Below the pieces are notes generated by a model, which was given only the letters and a program-made list of their open reading frames with translations, was not told the origin of the DNA and did no database searches. A DNA stretch of 64,000 nucleotides from Novosphingobium taihuense (GTDB lineage: Bacteria; Pseudomonadota; Alphaproteobacteria; Sphingomonadales; Sphingomonadaceae). The stretch spans positions 496,001 to 560,000 of the forward strand of contig NZ_VLKJ01000001.1 of NCBI RefSeq assembly GCF_007830315.1, in the 5' to 3' direction. Shown piece after piece: positions 51,592 to 60,502 of this stretch. A program made the translations under genes and the position numbers. Every line of letters begins with the position of its first letter. Position 1 is the stretch's first letter.

Positions 51592-52181
51592 CACGCCGCC
51601 AGTGCGTAGCGCGCAGAGCCCGGCGCACGGCACATGCGCTTGTTGGCGGTGGTCTCCTCGCCATTGACGATGATCACGTCTGTCACCGTGATGCACTGGC
51701 GACCCACCGCGCCGTTCGACGCTACTTCGTCATTGCGCCCGGTGATCGTCGAAGTGCCCGAAACGTTCTCGCGCGTGTTCGAAGTCCATGACGAGCTGCT
51801 GCCCACTTCCTCGCCCCGCGTTGCCTCGACCGTCGCCTCGGCTGCCTGCTTCTGCTCCTCTGGGTCCAGGCGGCAGGCGATGGCGTTGGTCAGGGTGTCG
51901 GCCACTTCGGCCGAGGGGAAGTAACTGCCGAATCCCGTCGAACTGGCGGCGCGACCCACACTTTGTCCGATCAGCCCGCCGAGAATCGACGAGCCTGCGC
52001 TCTTGCTCTTGCCCTTGGGGCAACCGCCCGAACTCTTCTGCGCCGACGAGGTGTTGCGCGGGATCGAGGGAATGCTGAAGCCCCCGAACTGCGCCGCAGC
52101 TTGCCCCGCAAGCAGGGCAGAAGCTGTCGCGACAGCAGTTATCCGGATCGAGACGGCAATGAGGGACTGCGGCACGCGCAT
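51591..52181 (-). CDS. Exported Ser/Gly-rich protein of unknown function
   Basis: This 196-residue precursor has a signal peptide ending near ALLAGQAAAQ. Next comes a low-complexity region with NTSSAQKSSGGCPKGKSKSA and a glycine-rich GGLIGQSVGRAASS. Then ADTLTNAIACRLDPEEQKQA and a C-terminal beta-rich part follow, with RQCITVTDVIIVNGEETTAN. The middle resembles glycine-zipper surface proteins often fused to a surface antigen domain; I cannot name it with certainty. It is coupled to the ClpP-fold protein, suggesting a joint envelope role. Confidence 0.7.
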   Translation of the reverse strand: MRVPQSLIAVSIRITAVATASALLAGQAAAQFGGFSIPSIPRNTSSAQKSSGGCPKGKSKSAGSSILGGLIGQSVGRAASSTGFGSYFPSAEVADTLTNAIACRLDPEEQKQAAEATVEATRGEEVGSSSSWTSNTRENVSGTSTITGRNDEVASNGAVGRQCITVTDVIIVNGEETTANKRMCRAPGSARYALAA

Positions 52182-52302
52182 GCTGGATGTTCCATCGCTA
52201 TGACAAGATGTGCGGCCCTTAGTTGACCCAAGGCTAGCAAGGCTGTGATCTTCGTCAATCAGGGCGCGACGAAGCGGTTACCCCTCCCGCAGGACCGGAA
52301 CG

Positions 52303-52329
52303 AAAAAGGCCACCCGAAGGCGGCCTTTT
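52303..52329 (-). terminator. Terminator downstream of tRNA-Ala
   Basis: AAAAGGCC (minus strand 52329-52322) pairs with GGCCTTTT (52311-52304) around 10 bases, ending in TTTTT. It lies 8 bases beyond the tRNA CCA end. Confidence 0.85.
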
Positions 52330-52337
52330 CAGGTGGA

Positions 52338-52413
52338 TGGTGGAGCCTAGCGGGATCGAACCGCTGACCTCCTGCATGCCATGCAGGCGCTCTCCCAGCT
52401 GAGCTAAGGCCCC
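52338..52413 (-). tRNA. tRNA-Ala (anticodon GGC)
   Basis: On the minus strand it starts GGGGCCTTAGCTCAGCTGGG. The anticodon arm is CCTGCATGGCATGCAGG with anticodon GGC, and the T arm GCGGTTCGATCCCGC. CCA is encoded. The G3-U70 pair, the alanine identity element, is present in the acceptor stem (GGGGCCT with AGGCTCC). Confidence 0.97.
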
Positions 52414-52570
52414 ATTTTCCATCAAGTCTGCCGCTGGAGGCAGACCGTTCCGGCGGGTGTCTCTCGCCGGGAGCCGCGCCTTTAAGAGAGGCTTTCGGCA
52501 CTGGCAAGAGCAATTTTCGAGCCACCGGATTTTTTTGGGGAGCCGATCACCCGACCGGCTCCTCAAAGGC

Positions 52571-52888
52571 TCACACCTCGTCGTCGTCACCTTCGTGACC
52601 GGCAACGCCGAGATCGTCGTCCCCGCCGAGGTCGACGTCGTTGTCAGGCGAATCGCCGTCCTCGTCGATGTCGAGATCCTCGTCGGCCAGATCGACGTCA
52701 GGCACGACATCTACCTTGTCCTTCTGGATTTCCTCATAGGGAATCGGCTGCTTCGACTTCAGCACCGGATCCGGGTGGAAAGAATACTTGCACTCGACGC
52801 AGGTGACCGGGTCACTCTTGCCCAGATCGTAGAAGCGGGTGCCGCACTTCGGACAGCTGTGCTTGGTGCCCCATTCCGGCTTGACCAT
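52571..52888 (-). CDS. TIGR02300-family zinc-ribbon protein (FYDLN motif)
   Basis: This 105-residue protein starts MVKPEWGTKHSCPKCGTRFY. It has two CxxC pairs (SCPKCG and TCVECK) forming a zinc ribbon, and the family signature FYDLGKSDPVTC (FYDLN-like). The last 45 residues are a long Asp/Glu-rich tail. The family is restricted mainly to alphaproteobacteria and its role is unknown. It is divergent from aroA. Confidence 0.92.
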   Translation of the reverse strand: MVKPEWGTKHSCPKCGTRFYDLGKSDPVTCVECKYSFHPDPVLKSKQPIPYEEIQKDKVDVVPDVDLADEDLDIDEDGDSPDNDVDLGGDDDLGVAGHEGDDDEV

Positions 52889-53060
52889 GAAACTTCCTCA
52901 AGACTGGCCCGGCGCGAAGGATTTTGCCCGGGCGGAGAAACTGCACGCTTGATGGGTCCGCGCCCTCGCGGAATCAAGAGAGCGCGCGCCTTGCCATAGG
53001 CGCGCCCTGCTGTCAAAAGCCGCGCGCTTTATCCGCCTCCCCGATCCGAAAGAGTTTCCC

Positions 53061-54407
53061 GTGTCCTCACACGACCTCGCCCAGATGCGTCCCCGCCGCT
53101 TCACCGCCAATGGCCCGTTGAAGGGCCGCATCCGCGTTCCGGGTGACAAGTCGATCAGCCACCGTTCGATCATGCTCGGCGCGCTGGCCGTGGGCGAGAC
53201 GCGGGTGACCGGCCTGCTCGAAGGCGAGGACGTGCTCTCCACTGCCGCTGCCATGCGCGCGATGGGTGCGACGATCACCCGCGACGACAGCGGCATGTGG
53301 CACGTCCACGGCGTCGGCGTCGGCGGACTGCTCCAGCCGCAGCAGGCGCTCGACATGGGCAACTCCGGTACCTCCACGCGCCTGCTCATGGGCCTCGTCG
53401 CCAGCCACCCGATCACCGCCACGTTCGTTGGCGATGCCTCGCTGTCCAAGCGCCCGATGGGCCGCGTGATTGATCCGCTCTCGACTATGGGCGCGGAGTT
53501 CACTGCCAGCCCCGGCGGCCGCCTCCCTCTCACGCTGCGTGGGCTGTCGCCCGCCGTGCCGATCGAATACCGCCTGCCCGTCGCCTCAGCCCAGGTGAAG
53601 AGCGCGGTCCTGCTCGCCGGCCTCAACACCCCCGGCGTGACCACGGTGATCGAACCGATCCCCACCCGCGACCACTCCGAACGCATGCTTCGCGGCTTTG
53701 GTGCAGAGCTGACCGTAGACGTGGCCGCCGATGGCGCGCGCATCATCAAGGTGCGCGGCGAGGCTGAACTCAAGCCGCAAGACATCGTCGTCCCCGGCGA
53801 TCCCTCCTCCGCCGCGTTCTTCGTCGTCGCCGCACTGCTCGTCGAAGGCTCGGACCTTGTGGTCGAGAACGTCGGCCTCAACCCCACCCGCGCCGCCTTG
53901 TTCGATGTGCTGCGCCTGATGGGCGGCTCGATCGAGGAGCTTGACCGCCGCGACGTTGGTGGCGAGCCGGTGGCGGACCTGCGCGTGCGCCATTCGCTGC
54001 TCACCGGCATCGATGTCGATCCTGCCGTCGTGCCGAGCATGGTCGACGAATTCCCCATCCTCTTCGTCGCCGCCGCGCTCGCCAAAGGCCGCACCGTAAC
54101 GACCGGTCTCGAAGAACTGCGCGTCAAGGAGAGCGACCGCATCAGCGCCATGCGCGCCGCGCTCGAACTCGCAGGCGCAACCGTGACCGAGACCGAGGAC
54201 GGTTTGATCATCGACGGCACCGGCGGCGATCCGCTCCCCGGCACCGCCGAGGGCACGAGCGTCGTCACCCACCTCGATCACCGCATTGCCATGTCGCTGG
54301 CCATTGCCGGCATCGCCAGCAAGCGCGGCGTCGAAGTGGACGACACCCGCCCCATCGCCACCAGCTTCCCGGTGTTCGAAAGCCTGCTGGAAAGCGCGCG
54401 CGCTTGA
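53061..54407 (+). CDS. aroA: 3-phosphoshikimate 1-carboxyvinyltransferase (EPSP synthase), class II-like
   Basis: This 448-residue enzyme joins PEP to shikimate 3-phosphate in aromatic amino-acid synthesis. RIRVPGDKSISHRSIMLGAL, DASLSKRPMGRVIDPL, ASAQVKSAVLLAGLNTPG and EELRVKESDRISAMRA resemble the Agrobacterium CP4 enzyme (class II) more than E. coli AroA. The residue matching CP4 Ala100 is Gly here (GNSGTSTR). The start is a GTG at 53061; an ATG at 53085 is an alternative. The stop overlaps the next small gene. Confidence 0.96.
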   Translation: MSSHDLAQMRPRRFTANGPLKGRIRVPGDKSISHRSIMLGALAVGETRVTGLLEGEDVLSTAAAMRAMGATITRDDSGMWHVHGVGVGGLLQPQQALDMGNSGTSTRLLMGLVASHPITATFVGDASLSKRPMGRVIDPLSTMGAEFTASPGGRLPLTLRGLSPAVPIEYRLPVASAQVKSAVLLAGLNTPGVTTVIEPIPTRDHSERMLRGFGAELTVDVAADGARIIKVRGEAELKPQDIVVPGDPSSAAFFVVAALLVEGSDLVVENVGLNPTRAALFDVLRLMGGSIEELDRRDVGGEPVADLRVRHSLLTGIDVDPAVVPSMVDEFPILFVAAALAKGRTVTTGLEELRVKESDRISAMRAALELAGATVTETEDGLIIDGTGGDPLPGTAEGTSVVTHLDHRIAMSLAIAGIASKRGVEVDDTRPIATSFPVFESLLESARA

Positions 54408-54661
54408 TCAGTCACACCCTGGCCAACGCAATCGGGTTCTGCGGCACCGCCTGCATCATCTTCGCCTATGCCTACACCACCAAGCTCGACCGCCCGAACC
54501 CCTTCATCCAGCACGGTGTAAACCTGCTCGGCGCTGCGTTGCTGACGGTCTCGCTGCTGGTCAATATGAACCCCGCATCGTTCGTGCTGGAGTTCTTCTG
54601 GGCGGCAATTGCGATATGGGGACTGGTCAAGGCCTTGCGCAACCGGAGTAACGCCAAGTGA
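54404..54661 (+). CDS. CBU_0592-like small membrane protein
   Basis: This 85-residue protein has two or three membrane helices. NAIGFCGTACIIFAYAYTTK, NLLGAALLTVSLLVNMNPAS and FVLEFFWAAIAIWGLVKALR match the family of short proteins related to Coxiella CBU_0592. The role is unknown. The start appears to be TTG at 54404, overlapping the aroA stop, because no ATG or GTG fits. It overlaps cmk by 4 bases (GTGA) and so belongs to an aroA-cmk operon. Confidence 0.8.
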   Translation: MISHTLANAIGFCGTACIIFAYAYTTKLDRPNPFIQHGVNLLGAALLTVSLLVNMNPASFVLEFFWAAIAIWGLVKALRNRSNAK

Positions 54662-55287
54662 TCATCGCCGTCGACGGACCGACCGCTTCGGGCAAGGGCA
54701 CCATCGCCAGGGCGCTCGCCGCGCACTTCGGCCTGCCCCACCTCGATACCGGCATGCTCTATCGCGCGGTCGGGCGGCAGGTGTTCCTGAGCGGCGGCAA
54801 CCCGGATGACGCAGCTCAAGCCGAAGCCGCCTGCGCCTTCCCCGAAATATTGCTCGAAGATCCTGAGCTGCGCAGCGAGGAAACCGGCGGCTATGCCAGC
54901 CGCGTCTCGGTCCACCCCGCCGTCCGCGCCGCCCTGCTCGCCCGCCAGCAGGCCTTCGCCAACCAGCCCGGCGGCGCGGTGCTGGATGGCCGCGACATCG
55001 CCACCGTCATCGCCCCCCACGCCGACGCAAAACTCTTCGTCACCGCCAGCGTCACCGCCCGCGCCATGCGCCGCTGGGTGGAGATGAAGCAGCTCGGCAA
55101 GGACGTCGAACGCACCGAAATCGAAGCCGACCTCGAAGCCCGCGACGAACGCGACCGCAACCGCGCCGAAGCCCCGCTGCGTCAGGCCGAGGGCGCAGCG
55201 CTGCTGGATACGTCTAACCTGACCAAGGAAATGGCAGTGGCGACGGCAATTGCGCTGGTGGAGAAGCAGGTGGCCGCGAAGGCCTAG
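54658..55287 (+). CDS. cmk: Cytidylate kinase
   Basis: This 209-residue kinase phosphorylates CMP and dCMP. The P-loop is AVDGPTASGKGTIARALA. LPHLDTGMLYRAVGRQVF and VLDGRDIATVIAPHADAKLF are family segments. The start is GTG at 54658. In many proteobacteria rpsA follows directly; here an adenylate cyclase gene on the other strand comes between, overlapping the cmk stop by 4 bases. Confidence 0.96.
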   Translation: MIIAVDGPTASGKGTIARALAAHFGLPHLDTGMLYRAVGRQVFLSGGNPDDAAQAEAACAFPEILLEDPELRSEETGGYASRVSVHPAVRAALLARQQAFANQPGGAVLDGRDIATVIAPHADAKLFVTASVTARAMRRWVEMKQLGKDVERTEIEADLEARDERDRNRAEAPLRQAEGAALLDTSNLTKEMAVATAIALVEKQVAAKA

Positions 55288-56570
55288 GCAGCCGCCGCCC
55301 GCGTCTTCAGATCGGCCTCATCGACTACGGCGTGGAACACGCAGGTCTCGCCAACGCCTTTCAGCGTCATCATCATCGGCGGGCCGAACGCGCCACGATC
55401 ATTGGCCCGCAGCCATGTGCTTTCCGAAATCGCTATGCCGTTAGTGGCTGCCGTGCCCTCAAGCCGCGCTGCGATGTTCACCGTGTCGCCCCAGTAGTCA
55501 TAGGCCATGCGGGTCGCACCGATCACGCCGCCAACCACTGGCCCCGAGTGGATTCCGGCGCGCAGGCCAACATCATCCACGCCGGCCACACGCTTTAGTT
55601 CCTCGACACCGGAAAGCACGGCCCGCGCAAAGCCGATGGCCGCGTCGGCGCTGTTGCCGCTCGGCACGTTGCCGCCCGCAATCGCGAGGTAGGCGTCACC
55701 GACCGTCTTGACCTTCTCCACCCCGAACTCGCGCGCGCAGGCATCTGCATGGTTGAAGAAGCTGTTGAGCAGTTCGACCAGATGGCCCGGCGAAACCCGC
55801 TTGGTCAGCTTCGAGAAGCCCACCATGTCGATGAAGATTACACTGGCATCGGCATAGGCGTCCGCCACCATCTGTCCCGTGCGGATGCGTTCCACCGCCG
55901 TCTGCGGCAGCATGTTGAGCACAAGCTCCTCGTTGCGCGCGCGTTCGGCATCCAGTGAATCCGCCAGCATGAAGGCCGCACGGCTCGTCCTGCCCACCGC
56001 CAGATTTATCGCCGCCATGACCAGCGCACCGCTGAGATAGCTGAGCAGGGCATAGGCGACTGCAGCATCAACGACTTGTTCCGGGATGACCTGCCCGAGC
56101 CAGCCAAACAAGTCGCAACCCAGCCACGCCAGGAACAGGCGCGGTCGTCCGGCAAGGGTGACTGCCGCGAAGGCGGAGATCGCCAGTCTGTTGACCACGC
56201 CTACGGCGTGAAGATTGCTGTGAATGTGCAGAAGGTGATCGAACAGCACGAAGTTGATCCGAGCTACGATCAGGGAAATGATCAGCAACGCGGCAAAATC
56301 GACCATCGGATGGCGGACATAGTCCTTCCAGAACGTGGCGCCGATGTAGGCCCCGGTACACAGCAACCCGATGCCGAGCCAGAATGCCAGACGCGCATTT
56401 TCAACAGGATCGAGGTAGATCGGATTGACCACAGAATAGGCCAGCATGACCGTCATGAAGAGCACGGCGTAGAGCCGCACGAACGGCGTGCGCAACGTGC
56501 GCGCCGTCTCGTTGTAGCGCGCCTCGGTCGCCTTGTCGGCAAATGTGCTGAACACCCCCGGTTGCTCCAT
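55284..56570 (-). CDS. Membrane class III adenylate cyclase
   Basis: This 428-residue protein has six predicted membrane helices (about 28-215) and a C-terminal class III nucleotide cyclase domain. Catalytic residues are seen: metal-binding Asp in VIFIDMVGFSKLTKR and KTVGDAYLAIAGG, substrate Lys in VEKVKTVGD, and YDYWGDTVNIAARLE with the transition-state Asn and Arg. The Lys and Asp choice points to ATP rather than GTP. It would raise cAMP in response to a membrane signal. It is convergent with cmk and divergent from rpsA. Confidence 0.92.
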   Translation of the reverse strand: MEQPGVFSTFADKATEARYNETARTLRTPFVRLYAVLFMTVMLAYSVVNPIYLDPVENARLAFWLGIGLLCTGAYIGATFWKDYVRHPMVDFAALLIISLIVARINFVLFDHLLHIHSNLHAVGVVNRLAISAFAAVTLAGRPRLFLAWLGCDLFGWLGQVIPEQVVDAAVAYALLSYLSGALVMAAINLAVGRTSRAAFMLADSLDAERARNEELVLNMLPQTAVERIRTGQMVADAYADASVIFIDMVGFSKLTKRVSPGHLVELLNSFFNHADACAREFGVEKVKTVGDAYLAIAGGNVPSGNSADAAIGFARAVLSGVEELKRVAGVDDVGLRAGIHSGPVVGGVIGATRMAYDYWGDTVNIAARLEGTAATNGIAISESTWLRANDRGAFGPPMMMTLKGVGETCVFHAVVDEADLKTRAAAA

Positions 56571-56853
56571 GGCGGATCTCCTTGAAGGATCACACTACCA
56601 GCCGATGTTTAACAGGTTCTGCCTGCCGTATCCTGCTCTATCGAAGCGCCCATTTTCCTTGCTTTTCTCAGGCCATGAGCCTAAGCGCCGCCCGTCCGCG
56701 CAGGTCTTTGCCTGAGCGGGTGCCTTCGGCAGCATTCGGCTCCGGGGGCGGTTCGGCCCTTTTTGGCCCACGGCCCGCATGGGGCGGTACGTGGAGGAAA
56801 GACCGGCGGAAACAACCGCCTGGCCGGGATACTTGTTACAGGAAGCTTTGAAT

Positions 56854-58560
56854 ATGGCTACCAACCCGTCGCGCGACGATTTCGCCGCGCTGCTTGACGA
56901 ATCGCTTGGCGGAGCCGCCAACGGTGGCTTCGAAGGCCGCGTCGTCAAGGGCACCATCACCGCCATCGAAAACGACAAGGCCGTCATCGACGTAGGCCTG
57001 AAGAGCGAGGGCCGCGTTGCCCTGCGCGAATTCGCCTCGCCCGGCCAGCCGCACGGCCTCAAGGTCGGCGACGAAGTCGAAGTCTATGTCGACCGCGTCG
57101 AGAACGCTGACGGCGAAGCCATGCTTTCGCGCGACCGCGCCCGCCGCGAAGCTGCGTGGGACAAGCTCGAAAACGAATTCGGCGAAGGCAAGCGCGTTGA
57201 AGGCGTGATCTTCGGCCGCGTGAAGGGCGGCTTCACCGTCGACCTCGACGGCGCCGTTGCCTTCCTCCCCGGCTCGCAGGTAGACATCCGCCCGGTCCGC
57301 GACGTGACCCCGCTGATGGACATGCCGCAGCCGTTCCAGATCCTCAAGATGGACCGCCGCCGCGGCAACATCGTCGTCTCGCGCCGTGCAGTGCTGGAAG
57401 AAACCCGCGCCGAACAGCGCTCGGGCCTGATCCAGAACCTCAAGGAAGGCCAGATCATCGACGGCGTCGTCAAGAACATCACCGATTACGGTGCGTTCGT
57501 GGACCTCGGCGGCATCGACGGCCTGCTCCATGTCACCGACATGAGCTACAAGCGCGTGAACCACCCGTCGGAAGTCATCGCCATCGGCGATACCGTCAAG
57601 GTGCAGATCATCCGCATCAACCAGGATACCCAGCGCATCAGCCTCGGCATGAAGCAGCTTGAAAGCGATCCGTGGGATGGCGTTGCCGCCAAGTACCCGG
57701 TTGGCGCCAAGCTCTCGGGCACCGTCACCAACATCACCGAATACGGTGCGTTCGTGGAACTGGAAGCAGGCATCGAAGGCCTCGTCCACGTTTCCGAAAT
57801 GTCCTGGACCAAGAAGAACGTCCACCCCGGCAAGATCGTCTCGACCTCGCAGGAAGTCGACGTGCTGGTTCTGGAAGTCGACAGCGACAAGCGCCGCATC
57901 AGCCTTGGCCTCAAGCAGGCCCAGCAGAACCCATGGGAAGCTTTCGCCGAAAAGCACCCGGTCGGTTCGACCGTCGAAGGCGAAGTCAAGAACGCGACCG
58001 AATTCGGTCTGTTCATCGGCCTCGATGGCGACGTGGACGGCATGGTCCACATGTCGGACATCGCTTGGGGCATCTCGGGCGAAGACGCGCTGGCACTGCA
58101 CCGCAAGGGCGAGCAGGTCTCGGCAGTGGTTCTCGACGTCGATGTCGACAAGGAGCGCATCAGCCTTGGCATGAAGCAGCTTGAAAAGGGTGCTCCGGCC
58201 GCTGGTGGCGTTTCGGCAAGCTCGTCGGGCTCGCTGCGTCGCGGCGAAGTCGTCACTGTCACCATCCTCGAAGTTCGCGATGGCGGCCTCGAAGTGCAGG
58301 CTGGCGAAGACGGCGCAACCGGCTTCATCAAGCGCTCGGATCTGGGCCGCGACCGTGACGAACAGCGTCCGGACCGCTTCCAGGTCGGCCAGAAGCTCGA
58401 TGCCATGGTCACCGGCTTCGATCGTTCCAAGAAGCCGAACTTCTCGGTCAAGGCCCGCCAACTGGCCGAAGAGAAGGAAGCCGTGGAACAGTACGGCTCG
58501 TCGGATGCCGGCGCTTCGCTGGGCGACATCCTCGGCGCCGCTCTGAAGGCGAAGCAGTAA
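56854..58560 (+). CDS. rpsA: 30S ribosomal protein S1
   Basis: This 568-residue protein has six S1/OB-fold repeats starting near residues 28, 115, 200, 285, 372 and 460. Examples are GVVKNITDYGAFVDLGGIDG and GTVTNITEYGAFVELEAGIE. S1 recruits mRNA to the ribosome. The ATG at 56854 follows AGGAAG at 56840-56845. The 283 bases upstream (56571-56853) hold no gene and include a GC-rich leader (GGCCCTTTTTGGCCC) that could fold; S1 often regulates its own leader. The length is normal for alphaproteobacteria. Confidence 0.98.
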   Translation: MATNPSRDDFAALLDESLGGAANGGFEGRVVKGTITAIENDKAVIDVGLKSEGRVALREFASPGQPHGLKVGDEVEVYVDRVENADGEAMLSRDRARREAAWDKLENEFGEGKRVEGVIFGRVKGGFTVDLDGAVAFLPGSQVDIRPVRDVTPLMDMPQPFQILKMDRRRGNIVVSRRAVLEETRAEQRSGLIQNLKEGQIIDGVVKNITDYGAFVDLGGIDGLLHVTDMSYKRVNHPSEVIAIGDTVKVQIIRINQDTQRISLGMKQLESDPWDGVAAKYPVGAKLSGTVTNITEYGAFVELEAGIEGLVHVSEMSWTKKNVHPGKIVSTSQEVDVLVLEVDSDKRRISLGLKQAQQNPWEAFAEKHPVGSTVEGEVKNATEFGLFIGLDGDVDGMVHMSDIAWGISGEDALALHRKGEQVSAVVLDVDVDKERISLGMKQLEKGAPAAGGVSASSSGSLRRGEVVTVTILEVRDGGLEVQAGEDGATGFIKRSDLGRDRDEQRPDRFQVGQKLDAMVTGFDRSKKPNFSVKARQLAEEKEAVEQYGSSDAGASLGDILGAALKAKQ

Positions 58561-58605
58561 GCTTCACCGCCTTCAAGGCACTGAAAAGCGCACTGTATAA
58601 GCGGG

Positions 58606-58640
58606 GCCCGTCCGGAGAAATCCGGGCGGGCTTTTGCTTT
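58606..58640 (+). terminator. Terminator of rpsA
   Basis: GCCCGTCCGGA (58606-58616), GAAA tetraloop and TCCGGGCGGGC (58621-58631) form an 11-base stem with one G-T pair, followed by TTTTGCTTT. Confidence 0.92.
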
Positions 58641-58668
58641 GTCCGACGTGCGGCGCTAAGCTGACATC

Positions 58669-59433
58669 ATGACGCTACAGATCCACCAGTTCCCCTGCCT
58701 GTCCGACAACTACGGCTTCCTCGTCCACGATCCAGCCAGCGGCGAGACCGCCTGCATCGACACGCCTGATGGCGCTGCCTACCTGCGCGAGGCAGAAGCC
58801 AAGGGCTGGCGCATAACCCAGATCTGGAACACCCACTGGCACCCCGACCATGCAGGCGGCAACGAAGCCATCAAGGCCGCCACCGGCTGCACGGTAATCG
58901 CGCCCGAGGATGACGCCGGGAAGATCGCCGCCGTGGATCGCACCGTGGCGCAGGGCGATACAGTGCAGCTTGGAAGTTTCAATGCCACGGTCATCGACGT
59001 CGGCGGCCACACCATGGGCCACTGCGCCTATCACATGGCCCAAGCTTCGGTCGCTTTCGTCGGCGATGCGCTGTTCCCGCTGGGCTGCGGCCGCATGTTC
59101 GAGGGCACGCCGCCGCAGTTCTGGGCCAGCCTCGCGCGCCTGAAAGTGCTCCCGCCCGAGACGACGCTTTACAGCGCCCACGAATACACCCAGTCCAACG
59201 CCCGCTTTGCCATCTTCGCCGATCCCGACAACGAAGCGCTTGCCGGCTATGCCCAGGGCGTCGACGAAAAGCGCGAGCGCGGCGAATGGACCGTGCCGAC
59301 CACGCTTGCCGCCGAACTCGCCGCCAACCCCTTCCTCCGCGCCGACGACGCTGACATGGCGGCGCGCTGGGGCGGATCTTCCCCGGAAGAGACATTTGCC
59401 GCCCTGCGCGCGGCCAAGGACACTTTCCGCTAG
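58669..59433 (+). CDS. gloB: Hydroxyacylglutathione hydrolase (glyoxalase II)
   Basis: This 254-residue metallo-beta-lactamase-fold enzyme releases D-lactate from lactoylglutathione. The metal motif is NTHWHPDHAGGNEAIKA. Further ligands are in GGHTMGHCAYH, FVGDALFPLGCGRMFEG and YSAHEYTQSNARFA. The C-terminal helical domain is typical of GloB. lacI-type gene follows 40 bases later. Confidence 0.95.
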   Translation: MTLQIHQFPCLSDNYGFLVHDPASGETACIDTPDGAAYLREAEAKGWRITQIWNTHWHPDHAGGNEAIKAATGCTVIAPEDDAGKIAAVDRTVAQGDTVQLGSFNATVIDVGGHTMGHCAYHMAQASVAFVGDALFPLGCGRMFEGTPPQFWASLARLKVLPPETTLYSAHEYTQSNARFAIFADPDNEALAGYAQGVDEKRERGEWTVPTTLAAELAANPFLRADDADMAARWGGSSPEETFAALRAAKDTFR

Positions 59434-59473
59434 CGCCGATCCTGCTAAAGCGTGAGTTGACTTGGGGGAACGC

Positions 59474-60502
59474 ATGGCCGGCGACAGGAAAATCATTCGC
59501 GTAACGTCGTTCGACGTGGCCGAAGCGGCGGGCGTCAGCCAGTCGACGGTAAGCCGTGCCCTTGCCGGTGACACCTCAATCAGCGAACCCACCCGCCAGC
59601 GCGTGATAGAGGCCGCACGCCGCCTGAACTATCAGGTGGACGAGAACGCCGCCCGCCTGCGCCGTGGTCGCACCGGCACGCTCGCCGTGGTGATGATCTG
59701 CCGCGAGGCGCAGGACCGCAAGGACATCAACCCGTTCTACTTCTCGCTGCTCGGCTCCACCTGCGCCGCCGCCTCGGCCAAGGGCTACGAGACGCTGGTC
59801 TCGTTCCAGGATGCACCGGAAAACTTCTGGGGCCACTTCCAGGATCGCCGCAAGGCCGATGGCATGATCGTCATCGGCACCACCACTAACACCAAGGCGT
59901 GGGACTACTTCCGCGACCTGCCCGAAGGCAGCCATTGGACCTGCTGGGGCTCGCCCGACAACGACATGCCTTGGGTGCGCAGCGACAACCTCTCGGGCGC
60001 GACGCTCGCCACCCGCCACCTGTTGGTGCGCGGATACAAGCAGATCGTCTGCATCGGCTCTGCCACATCGCCCCAGCGCCAGTTCCAGGAACGCTACGAA
60101 GGCTATGCCGAAGCCATGCGCTCGGCAGGGCTCGAGCCGCGCCTGCAGCAGGTCGAAAGCGGCCTGGCCCGCGAAGAACAAGGCCGCCGCGCCGCCATCG
60201 CCCTTTCGGAAAGCGGCGAACCGTTCGACGCGATCTTCGCCGTCTGCGATGAAATGGCATTGGGCGCGCTCAAGGAACTGACGGCGCGCGGCTACGCGAT
60301 CCCCGACCAGATCGGCATCATCGGCTTTGACGGCATCCGCGCAGGTGCCTGGTCCACCCCGCCCCTCACCTCGATCGAGCCCGACTTCCAGATGGCCGGA
60401 ACCCTGATGGTCGAGCAGCTGCTGGCCAAGATCAATGGCACCGAAGGTTCAGGGCGACGCGTGCCGGTGAGATTGGTGATCCGCGGTTCGACGCGGGCAT
60501 GA
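59474..60502 (+). CDS. LacI-family transcriptional regulator
   Basis: This 342-residue protein has an N-terminal LacI helix-turn-helix (TSFDVAEAAGVSQSTVSRAL) and hinge (NYQVDENAARLRRGRTG). A periplasmic-binding-like effector domain follows. IFAVCDEMALGALKELTARG and IPDQIGIIGFDGIRAGAW are hallmarks. GGGGGA upstream fits the ATG at 59474 better than the TTG at 59462. No sugar operon is next to it, so its targets are elsewhere or it acts globally. Its stop overlaps a tiny membrane ORF. Confidence 0.93.
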   Translation: MAGDRKIIRVTSFDVAEAAGVSQSTVSRALAGDTSISEPTRQRVIEAARRLNYQVDENAARLRRGRTGTLAVVMICREAQDRKDINPFYFSLLGSTCAAASAKGYETLVSFQDAPENFWGHFQDRRKADGMIVIGTTTNTKAWDYFRDLPEGSHWTCWGSPDNDMPWVRSDNLSGATLATRHLLVRGYKQIVCIGSATSPQRQFQERYEGYAEAMRSAGLEPRLQQVESGLAREEQGRRAAIALSESGEPFDAIFAVCDEMALGALKELTARGYAIPDQIGIIGFDGIRAGAWSTPPLTSIEPDFQMAGTLMVEQLLAKINGTEGSGRRVPVRLVIRGSTRA

